DNA of 18,853 nucleotides from JAFGDH01 sp964447525 (lineage in GTDB: Archaea > Aenigmatarchaeota > Aenigmatarchaeia > QMZP01 > QMZT01). The translations under genes and the position numbers were made by a program. Below, one piece after another: positions 1 to 6,257 of the stretch. Every line of letters begins with the position of its first letter. Positions within the stretch are counted from its first letter, which is position 1. The stretch spans positions 1-18,853 of the forward strand of contig CAYUSU010000029.1 of assembly GCA_964447525.1 (NCBI GenBank), given 5' to 3'. The notes below the pieces were generated by a model that worked only from the letters and a program-made list of their open reading frames with translations, did no database searches and was not told where the DNA came from.

Positions 1-443
1 TTTCAATGATCAACATCCTCATCACGCCGTTTTCGAATGCCTTCGGACCGGCAATAATAATTGGTCTCACGGTTTTGTGGGGTGTTCTATTCTTCGGGAT
101 AGGTTCTCTCTCCAGGAAAATGGACAATAAATTCCTCTCCAGACTTTTCTCTAATGAGAACTCCATACTCATGACCGCTCACATGCTGGATGCTTCCGCG
201 ACATGGACAGCCCTGTCGTTCTTCGGATACATCGAGCAGCATGTCGTGCCGAGGATGTTCATACCGATAATGGGACCGGCAGCAATGTTTTTCCTCAAAT
301 TAGTCGTGGTAATTCCTGTTCTCTATCTGATTGATCATTACACCGAGGAAGGGAACTTCAGAAACTTCCTGAAGATCGTTATCCTCATACTAGGGCTTGC
401 GCCGGGGCTGAGAAACGTGATAAGACTGGGCGCAGGTGTATAG
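1..443 (+). CDS. DUF63 family integral membrane protein, 3' part (5' end outside window)
   Basis: This is a hydrophobic protein of the archaeal DUF63 membrane family. About 146 C-terminal residues are visible. The frame is open to the left edge and the first ATG at position 6 has no Shine-Dalgarno, so the real start lies outside the window; family members are usually about twice this long. Visible segments are a membrane span near the left end (GPAIIIGLTVLWGVLFFGIG), a span with an embedded acidic residue (AHMLDASATW), a span around FFLKLVVVIPVLYLIDHY, and the family-typical end LGLAPGLRNVIRLG. The function of DUF63 is not established; the buried Asp and Glu suggest transport or an intramembrane activity, but that is inference. 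The gene ends in TAG, 19 nt before the convergent stop of the large minus-strand gene. Confidence 0.85.
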   Translation, partial: SMINILITPFSNAFGPAIIIGLTVLWGVLFFGIGSLSRKMDNKFLSRLFSNENSILMTAHMLDASATWTALSFFGYIEQHVVPRMFIPIMGPAAMFFLKLVVVIPVLYLIDHYTEEGNFRNFLKIVILILGLAPGLRNVIRLGAGV

Positions 444-462
444 AATTAAAATAAGTTTTTGA
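444..462. terminator. Short convergent intergenic gap with T/A runs
   Basis: Only 19 nt separate the stops of two convergent genes. The gap reads as a T5 run just past the DUF63 gene on the plus strand, and as A/T-rich sequence for the minus-strand gene. Archaeal termination often needs only a T-rich stretch, so this may serve both genes. There is no stable hairpin. Weak evidence. Confidence 0.3.
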
Positions 463-3400
463 TCAAGGCTTTAGCATTATATCAACCAACTGGCTGTCGC
501 TCACCGTCGTCTGGCTTTTCAGCCATTCCACATGGGCTTTCTCACACTGTTCCACAGCGATCCCTTCCGGGCAGCATACGTTCTTTCCGGCGTATATCTG
601 GGTGCAGTTAAGATACCTGGTGTCGGTTCTTGCCTGATCTATCGGATATTTCTCCCCTTTGTAGCATTCGCTGTCGTTCTGGCATCCTCCCCACGCTATC
701 CTGCATTTTTCGTGGTTGTTGTTTACGAGGTTCTTGCAGAAGTCTTCCCCTCCCTTGTCGTTGTAGCCCGGGAAGAGTACGTTGAACATCGTTCCGTCCG
801 GGTTCATTCCGGTGTTATCGCAGGAGTCCGCGAAGTTGATCAGCGTGTTCTCGGTTTTCGTGGTCCTTAACGTGTAGTTGGCTGATGCCTTGATGGTGAA
901 AGTCTTCTTCGGGGAATTTCCTATGTCCGGGGCTTCCGGATAGCAGAACGCCTGGTACGCTTTGGTATCCTCGAATTTCCATTCAAGTATCCAGTACCCG
1001 TTCTCCACCCGGTTGTTTACCGGAGCCTTGGTACATTTCATTGCAGATACCGTTTTCACCCAGCTCTCGGGTATCTCCACCCTCACACTGTCAACATCCA
1101 CTATCTCGTCTTCCCGTTCGGTGGTGGATAGGTTGAAACCAAGGAAGGCCTTTTCCCCCTCCTTTATCGGCTGGTCCATCACCCCTATCGAAAGCTTTAC
1201 AGGCGACGGGGATATGAGGGATGATTTTTGCTGCCTTACCAGGAGATTGTCCCTCGTTAGACGCTTCCACTCGTCCTCGCTGATAACATCAACCTGTAAA
1301 GTGGAGTCCACGCTGTAGTCGTATTCCACCTTAAGCGTGAGGGGAATGTAATACTCCCGTAATTCATTTACATCCTTGTCCTTGCTGAACTTGTCTATCC
1401 CGAATAATCCCCTTTGTTTAAGGATGTCGCCGCATCCGATCATTCCAAGCATGTTTGCCGGGATAATGTCCTTCCGTTCTATCCGGATCATTTCCCCGTA
1501 ATCTGCCTTGTTGACACTATACTCGTAAAGTGTCCTCTTGAACTGGTCCTTTTCCGCGCTTACCGTCATGGATGACCAGTTATCTATTTGCATGCTGGGA
1601 TTGGGGTTTATCTTCAGTCCATCCATATAAGTGAGTAGCGTGAATGCCGCGTTCTTCGCAACGAAATCGCCCCGGTTGTTCATCTCGAAACGTATCGAGA
1701 AGGGCTCACCGAGATAGATACCCGCCGCCTGGAAGTTCTCGATCTCCAGCCCTACGGGAGCCGCCGCTGTTTGATCGCTGCCCACGTACTGTCCGGAAGT
1801 GATTTGCTGGGCGTAACCGACCGGATTGGTGAACAGTAGCCAGGACTGCCCGAAGGTGTTGGAAAACTGCTCGAACAGGCCGCCCATTGGCTCGATGAAA
1901 TCGGAAACGGAGTTATGTATCCCCGGCCACCACTGACCGAAGAACGCCGTTCCGACGTTCTGTTCTCCCACACCTATACCGAATATGAAAAATGCCACGA
2001 TAAGAACCATTAAACCCATGTATGGTCGGCTGGATGCTGGGGTCATTATTCCCGAGAAGAAGGCGATCAGCCATACAACCCCGAACACTATGCCGGCCGT
2101 TCCCGAGAAGAGCGTGATACCAAGTCCTCCCGCCCCGAATAACGTGAATCCCCCGATAAGGAGCATTATTATCAGGAACACGATCTTGTCTATGTTTTCG
2201 TAATTTGCCGTTACTCCTCCTAATCCTTTTCCGAGAGCCCTTATCAGGTTCTCACGTTCCGTTGGTACGGGTAATACCAAAAAGAAGGCTATCGAAAGCC
2301 AACCGAGAGCCGGCGACTGGAATATCCCGCCACCAAACGCTCCGAAAACCCATATACCCATATAAAGCGCGACCACGACTCTTCCGAGTGATCCGATTAT
2401 CTGGTCCGGATGGAGTGGATCATATTCTATCGGCAACGAGAAATACGCCGCAAAAACGAACAGCAATAGGATAAGGTTGGAAAGCGGGAAGAATGTATTG
2501 CTTATTCCCAGACCGAAAAACATTATTGCCAATACCTTCATGAACTGTTTTGTCGCGCCGAAACCCGTATTGTACGAGTTCTCTCTGGTCGCGAAAAGGC
2601 TTCCTAAAGCGAACCTGTCCGATTCCTCTTTCTCAATCAGTTTTATTTGCTGGGGATTAGGGACCAGAGTATACCCGGCCATGCATCCGAAAGAAACGAT
2701 GAACTGCCATATGCCGGTGGTCGCCGCGATAGCCACCCCGATCACTACCAAAAACAAACTGAAGATCACTGTCTGGACGTGATGGCCAGTCTTGTCAGCG
2801 ACCCTGTTGATAAACTTGAAAGGAGTTTTCATCCTCTTTTCTTCGTATTCCTTGGAGGACTTCTTTCTCGATTTTTCTTCCCCTTTTGCCATTACTCCTT
2901 TGAATGTATTGGCGAATGTTTCTGCGTATTTTGCTTGTTCTTCTTCAGAGAATGAAGCTGTATCTTTTTCGCTTAATCCCTTACTATTCGCGAATTCGTT
3001 TATTTCTTCCCCGAATTTTTCATCTTCAATTCCTGATAATCTTTTGAAGTCTGCATCCAATTTCCCAGTCATTCCCGCGGTTGCTTCAAAAACATTAAAA
3101 GTATGTTTTAATTTACCGTATGTATCTTGGAACCATTGTTTTTTACTAGCATCGGCTTTACCGAGTATTTCTAATTCCTTTGTTTTGGGATTTCTGCGTA
3201 AAACTAGCTTTTTCCCTCCTTTTTTTCTAATTTCATTAAAAACATTTTTCTTAACAAAATCTAATTTTTTCTTTAATAATTCTGCTCTGTAATGCAGCCA
3301 TTCTTGATATTCTTCGTCTGCCAATAGTTCCCCCTCTAGTCCAATTGTTTCATTCGCATGACTGGAAATGTGATGAGAAGGGCACACAAATGAATGTATC

Positions 3401-4221
3401 TTCCCATTTCCTGACGGTGAAGGTGAAATCATTTTTAATTTCTTTTTTCCGCAACCATTGACACCACAGAACTCATTTATCAAGGGAACTAATCTAGGAC
3501 CTAATTTTTGAAAATGAATTCTGCAAGAATTGCAGTAATATTGATTAGGCCCTACAGGCACCAGTTGCCATTTTTCCTGGAAAAGATGCATGCAGTTCGG
3601 GCAGGGTGTTTCCCCGCTTTTTATCTTTATCTCGTCAGGCATGTTTATTTCATTATGTATGGTTGGGCCTTCAACATTAACATTACCTTCGTTTATGTTT
3701 ACGTTTGGTGGTTCTTGTCTCGGTGGCTGAGGAATGTCATCATCCGCCGGTTCCGGTTCAATCGTTGGTCCGGATTTTGGTGCATTTTTCTTTTCGTATT
3801 CTTGGAACTCAACATTGGGGACAGTGAACCGGTTGCCTTTATTCTTGGAACTTGCGAGATACCTTGCGAACTTGAGGGCTTCCTGTGTTGTTAAACCCTC
3901 GAAGGAAAGGCTGTCAAAAACGACCTTGGCAAAATTCTGGAACTTGAAATCTTCCCACTTGCTCATCTTTCCCGGCCTTTTTTTCGGGAAATATCTGCCT
4001 TCCATCATAGGAATGATGTTGGGAAGAAGCTCTTTGTTTATGAAATTGAAATATCCCACCCTTTGGCTGTGACTTAAATCTTTCCAGTTGATTTGGATCT
4101 GCTCGCATAGGGTTTGCCTTACCGACCTATAAGCAGACATGTCCCTTCTGAAAACACCTTTTCCTAATTCATGCCTCTTCGCGCCACCTCTTTTCGGCTT
4201 GAAAATCGGGAACTCAACCAT
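463..4221 (-). CDS. Large multi-pass membrane protein with zinc-ribbon-like motifs and large C-terminal exterior region, unknown function
   Basis: I do not recognise the family. The protein is 1252 residues if the ATG at 4221 is the start; an in-frame GTG at 4230 lies inside the GTGAT ribosome-binding site. Residues 1-480 are soluble and charged. They contain a Pro/Asn-rich linker (about 150-205), a Cys4 ribbon (CPNC at 207-210, CNSC at 230-233) and a second Cys/His cluster (CGVNGC at 252-257, CPSHH from 280). Residues 480-755 hold about eight to ten hydrophobic spans, including VIFSLFLVVIGVAIAATTG and IVFLIIMLLIGGFTLFGAGG. The last ~500 residues have no clear membrane span and look like beta-rich, CARDB/Ig-like exterior domains ending in a Cys-rich segment (CRIAWGGC, CCPEG). 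The zinc motifs are probably cytoplasmic and the C-terminus outside. The segment at about 2840-3600 is clearly more AT-rich than the rest of the gene. The gene is convergent with DUF63 and lies downstream of adk behind its own TATA-like box. Confidence 0.75.
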   Translation of the reverse strand: MVEFPIFKPKRGGAKRHELGKGVFRRDMSAYRSVRQTLCEQIQINWKDLSHSQRVGYFNFINKELLPNIIPMMEGRYFPKKRPGKMSKWEDFKFQNFAKVVFDSLSFEGLTTQEALKFARYLASSKNKGNRFTVPNVEFQEYEKKNAPKSGPTIEPEPADDDIPQPPRQEPPNVNINEGNVNVEGPTIHNEINMPDEIKIKSGETPCPNCMHLFQEKWQLVPVGPNQYYCNSCRIHFQKLGPRLVPLINEFCGVNGCGKKKLKMISPSPSGNGKIHSFVCPSHHISSHANETIGLEGELLADEEYQEWLHYRAELLKKKLDFVKKNVFNEIRKKGGKKLVLRRNPKTKELEILGKADASKKQWFQDTYGKLKHTFNVFEATAGMTGKLDADFKRLSGIEDEKFGEEINEFANSKGLSEKDTASFSEEEQAKYAETFANTFKGVMAKGEEKSRKKSSKEYEEKRMKTPFKFINRVADKTGHHVQTVIFSLFLVVIGVAIAATTGIWQFIVSFGCMAGYTLVPNPQQIKLIEKEESDRFALGSLFATRENSYNTGFGATKQFMKVLAIMFFGLGISNTFFPLSNLILLLFVFAAYFSLPIEYDPLHPDQIIGSLGRVVVALYMGIWVFGAFGGGIFQSPALGWLSIAFFLVLPVPTERENLIRALGKGLGGVTANYENIDKIVFLIIMLLIGGFTLFGAGGLGITLFSGTAGIVFGVVWLIAFFSGIMTPASSRPYMGLMVLIVAFFIFGIGVGEQNVGTAFFGQWWPGIHNSVSDFIEPMGGLFEQFSNTFGQSWLLFTNPVGYAQQITSGQYVGSDQTAAAPVGLEIENFQAAGIYLGEPFSIRFEMNNRGDFVAKNAAFTLLTYMDGLKINPNPSMQIDNWSSMTVSAEKDQFKRTLYEYSVNKADYGEMIRIERKDIIPANMLGMIGCGDILKQRGLFGIDKFSKDKDVNELREYYIPLTLKVEYDYSVDSTLQVDVISEDEWKRLTRDNLLVRQQKSSLISPSPVKLSIGVMDQPIKEGEKAFLGFNLSTTEREDEIVDVDSVRVEIPESWVKTVSAMKCTKAPVNNRVENGYWILEWKFEDTKAYQAFCYPEAPDIGNSPKKTFTIKASANYTLRTTKTENTLINFADSCDNTGMNPDGTMFNVLFPGYNDKGGEDFCKNLVNNNHEKCRIAWGGCQNDSECYKGEKYPIDQARTDTRYLNCTQIYAGKNVCCPEGIAVEQCEKAHVEWLKSQTTVSDSQLVDIMLKP

Positions 4222-4225
4222 TAGT

Positions 4226-4230
4226 ATCAC
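4226..4230 (-). promoter_or_regulatory. GTGAT ribosome-binding site deciding the start at 4221
   Basis: GTGAT is followed by four bases (ACTA) and then ATG. The adk gene has the same arrangement, GTGAT-N4-ATG, and GTGAT matches the archaeal anti-Shine-Dalgarno. The in-frame GTG of this motif would give a three-residue longer protein, but it is more likely part of the ribosome-binding site. Confidence 0.55.
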
Positions 4231-4249
4231 TAAACAAACTCTTACTGCT

Positions 4250-4260
4250 TATTTATTTAA
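4250..4260 (-). promoter_or_regulatory. TATA-like box of the large membrane protein gene
   Basis: An A/T-only stretch reading TTAAATAAATA on the minus strand lies about 30 nt upstream of the ATG at 4221. This fits an archaeal promoter with a very short leader. Confidence 0.45.
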
Positions 4261-4278
4261 TTAACCAAGCAAGGTTAA
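4261..4278. repeat. Perfect 6-bp inverted repeat upstream of the large membrane protein gene
   Basis: TTAACC and GGTTAA flank a 6-nt spacer, immediately upstream of the TATA-like box. It could be a regulator-binding site, or part of the adk terminator because it lies about 35 nt past the adk stop on the minus strand. The sequence does not say which. Confidence 0.3.
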
Positions 4279-4312
4279 AAATTATATTTTCCAGAAAAAG
4301 AGATCAGTTGGC

Positions 4313-4975
4313 TCATTTCTTCCCGATCAGCTCAAGAATTCTCGGGATCATCATGTCAGGACCGCCTGCCACGACCACGTCTTTCAGAAGGCCTTTTTCC
4401 GTATAATAATCGATAAGGGGAGCAGTTTTATTCTCATACTCTTTCAGCCGGTCCTCAATCGCTTCTTTCGTGTCGTCTTTCCTGTGGATCAGTTCCCCGC
4501 CGCACTTGTCGCATATTCCTTCCTTTTCCGGCAGAAGGGGCGGCATGTGAAGATCGCCGATACGGATGTCAGCAATGTTGTATATGTTCCCGCATCTCTT
4601 GCAGACCCTGCGTGCGGTCATCTTTTGAATGAGAATGTCCCGGTCAAGCTTCACATTCAAAACAACATCTATTTCGGTTGCCTGGTCGAGCATCTCCGCC
4701 TGGTTGATAGTTCTCGGGAAGCCGTCCAGAATAAACCCTTCGTTGCAGTCGTCCTTCTTTATCCTTTCTTTCAGTATGTCGACCGTAAGCTCGTCCGGTA
4801 CCAGCGCTCCTGAAGTCATTATTTCATGAAGCTTCTTCCCGAGGTCAGATCCGCTCGCAGCCTCCGCCCTGAACATGTCTCCCGTCGAAATATGAGGGAT
4901 TTTCAATATAGGGTTCAGACGGGAAGCATACGTTCCCTTTCCGGCTCCGGGTGGTCCGAGGAATATTATTCTCAT
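4313..4975 (-). CDS. adk: Adenylate kinase (bacterial-type, zinc-binding lid)
   Basis: It catalyses ATP + AMP <-> 2 ADP in the cytoplasm. With the start at 4975 it has 220 residues, the usual length of long-form Adk. The P-loop GPPGAGKGT spans residues 7-15, the AMP-site motif STGDMFR 30-36 and LDGFPR 83-88. The lid (about 120-165) carries C125, C128, C155 and C158 in a C-x2-C-x26-C-x2-C pattern typical of zinc-binding Adk lids, followed by RKDD (165-168). This is the bacterial/eukaryal Adk family, not the archaeal trimeric AdkA. The start at 4975 is preferred because it follows GTGAT-N4. The upstream in-frame ATGs at 4981 and 5011 lie inside the ribosome-binding site and inside the TATA box. 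The gene has its own promoter in the 55-nt gap after porA. Confidence 0.96.
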   Translation of the reverse strand: MRIIFLGPPGAGKGTYASRLNPILKIPHISTGDMFRAEAASGSDLGKKLHEIMTSGALVPDELTVDILKERIKKDDCNEGFILDGFPRTINQAEMLDQATEIDVVLNVKLDRDILIQKMTARRVCKRCGNIYNIADIRIGDLHMPPLLPEKEGICDKCGGELIHRKDDTKEAIEDRLKEYENKTAPLIDYYTEKGLLKDVVVAGGPDMMIPRILELIGKK

Positions 4976-4979
4976 AATC

Positions 4980-4984
4980 ATCAC
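4980..4984 (-). promoter_or_regulatory. GTGAT ribosome-binding site of adk
   Basis: GTGAT plus a four-base spacer (GATT) precedes the ATG at 4975. It decides the adk start, because the alternative ATG at 4981 overlaps the motif. Confidence 0.6.
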
Positions 4985-5010
4985 GTATTGTAATTGTATG
5001 GAGAGAAACA

Positions 5011-5020
5011 TTTAAATATT
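5011..5020 (-). promoter_or_regulatory. TATA box of adk
   Basis: The minus strand reads AATATTTAAA, centred about 40 nt upstream of the ATG at 4975. The predicted transcript would start near 4989, giving a leader of about 14 nt that just contains the GTGAT site. The box sits between the porA stop and adk. Confidence 0.55.
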
Positions 5021-5030
5021 TCCAATGTAT

Positions 5031-6215
5031 TCAGTCCTGGAAGAAAACCTTCGCTTCGCCTGTTTTTGCGGAACCAATGACGAAATTCCCGAACTCCTCG
5101 AATTCCCTGACAGCGATGGGTTTGCCGCCAAGAGAAATAATGAAATCAGAAATAGGACATGTCATTTCATGGAGCGCCGACCTGACCTCGTTGAATACGA
5201 TCCCCCCTGATCCGGGTGCGAGGTTCTGGTCAATCACACCGATCGATTTCAGTCCTTTCGTCAGTTTTTTCAGTTCGTCCCACGGGAACGGCCGGAACAC
5301 GCGTATTCTTAACAATCCAATCTTTTTCCCCTTCTTTCTCATATTTCGAATGGCCGCTTTCGCTATGGTTGAATTGGAACCGAGTATTATCAGAGCAGAT
5401 TCGGCGTCGTCCATCATAAATGATTCGATTATGTCGTATTTTCTCTTGAACATATTGGCGAAGTCTTTCTGGACCTCATCTATCACGTTAAGCGCGTTTT
5501 TCTGGGCCAGATGGACTTGCTGGCGGAAGTAAGGATAGTCTGTCATCACTCCAATACCTTCTGCCATGGGTTTTTTAGGATCAAGGAAGACCTTTGGCTT
5601 GTAAGACGGGAGGAATTTATCCACCTTCGCCTGGTCGGGTATGATAACCGGTTCTCTGGTGAATGACAAAAAGAAGCCTTCCATGTTGATGAAGGCGGGA
5701 AGCATTACCCGCGTATCCTCGCATATTTTGTATGCCATTATTACAGAATCAAGAACTTCCTGATTCGTCTCGCAGAAAAACATCAGCCATCCCGCGTCTC
5801 TCTGGTCAAGGATGTCGTTGTGGTCTGGCCACAATGTTATCGGAGCTGACAATGCCCTGGATACGTTGACCATTACAATCGGCAGGCGAAGCCCGGAAGC
5901 GATGTATATCACCTCGTGCATTAACAACGTTCCCTGGCTGGAACTCCCTGTGAACGTGCGAGCTCCGGTGGCCTGTGACGAAACGGCAGCTGACATGACA
6001 GAATGTTCGGATTCTACGGGAACGAATTCTCCCGGGAACTCTCCGTTAGCTTTCCATTGAGCGATGGTCTCGATAATCTCGGTTTCCCCGACAATTATGT
6101 TTTTTCATAAAAGTCATTGAGGCGTTACAGGAAAATTAGGAACTACCTGAACCCTTGATAATCGAGCACCCCACGCAGCCGCTCCATTCCCGTCGAGAAT
6201 GGTTTTTCTGCTCAT
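5031..6215 (-). CDS. porA: Pyruvate:ferredoxin oxidoreductase alpha subunit, interrupted by a 33-nt in-frame insertion
   Basis: PorA is the alpha subunit of the enzyme converting pyruvate + CoA + oxidised ferredoxin to acetyl-CoA + CO2. The intact region from MSAAVSS onward shows family motifs: VESEHS just before it, TGSSSQGTLLMHE, PDHNDILDQRDAGW and the C-terminal APGSGGIVFNEV. It lacks an N-terminus if started at the first ATG (5996). Reading upstream in the same frame, ETEIIETIAQWKANGEF and then ATG at 6215 give the missing start, MSRKTILDGNGAAAWGARLS...NFPVTPQ. Between Q33 and the next Thr lie exactly 11 extra codons containing two TGA stops (6084-6116). Removing them gives FPVTPQ-TEIIET, colinear with other PorA proteins, and a 383-residue protein, normal for the family. 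There is no frameshift. The start has no Shine-Dalgarno, so translation may be leaderless. No porB, porG or porD is adjacent. Alternatives are a pseudogene or translational bypass. Confidence 0.85.
6084..6116 (-). other. Candidate 33-nt BHB-type mRNA intron in porA
   Basis: On the minus strand exon 1 ends CCTCAA. The insert begins TGAC and ends GGGGAA, and exon 2 begins ACCGAG. In RNA, CCUC pairs with GGGG (four pairs, one U-G wobble). On the 5' strand a 3-nt bulge AAU is followed by GAC. On the 3' strand GUC is contiguous with GGGG and is followed by a 3-nt bulge AAA. The inner stem continues GAC/GUC, a 2-nt U/U mismatch, then UUAUG/CAUAA closed by an A6 loop. Cutting after the second base of each bulge, as archaeal tRNA-splicing endonuclease does, removes exactly 33 nt and joins CCT CAA ACC GAG (Pro-Gln-Thr-Glu). 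The outer exon-exon helix is weak (one G-C pair, or two pairs with a 4-nt bulge), so this would be a relaxed BHB. The insert contains two in-frame TGA codons. Confidence 0.5.
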
Positions 6216-6257
6216 AAATTTAATTTGTTCCGGCTGGAATAAAAACTTTCTTCGTGA
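6216..6257 (-). promoter_or_regulatory. thrS-porA gap with weak TATA-like box
   Basis: This is the 42 nt between the thrS stop and the porA ATG. A T-rich stretch (GTTTTTATT) is centred about 26 nt upstream of the ATG, consistent with a leaderless transcript. Co-transcription with thrS is equally possible. No Shine-Dalgarno is seen. Confidence 0.3.

Noticed and set aside
532..1318. Plus-strand frames of 112 and 118 codons
   Set aside because: They are antisense to the Cys-rich C-terminal region of the large membrane protein and resemble no protein I know.
2792..3292. 166-codon plus-strand open frame
   Set aside because: It is antisense to the large membrane protein. Its Phe/Ser-rich composition is the complement of Lys/Glu-rich coding sequence.
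3508..4072. Two overlapping plus-strand frames opposite the N-terminus of the large membrane protein
   Set aside because: They are shadows of a well-supported minus-strand gene with zinc motifs, and show no start signal or recognisable product.
5031..5996. porA starting at the ATG at 5996 as a complete 321-residue protein
   Set aside because: The start lies inside the conserved VESEHS-MSAA region. In-frame homology continues 73 codons upstream, so this start would drop the active-site loop. There is also no ribosome-binding site.
6084..6116. Intein or mobile element in porA
   Set aside because: 33 nt is far too short for an intein or insertion sequence, and the insert carries stop codons. 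The only terminal repeat is AA.
6060..6130. Frameshift or sequencing error in porA
   Set aside because: Both homologous segments are in the same frame, and the extra length is exactly 33 nt with a sharp boundary. A single-base error would not give this.
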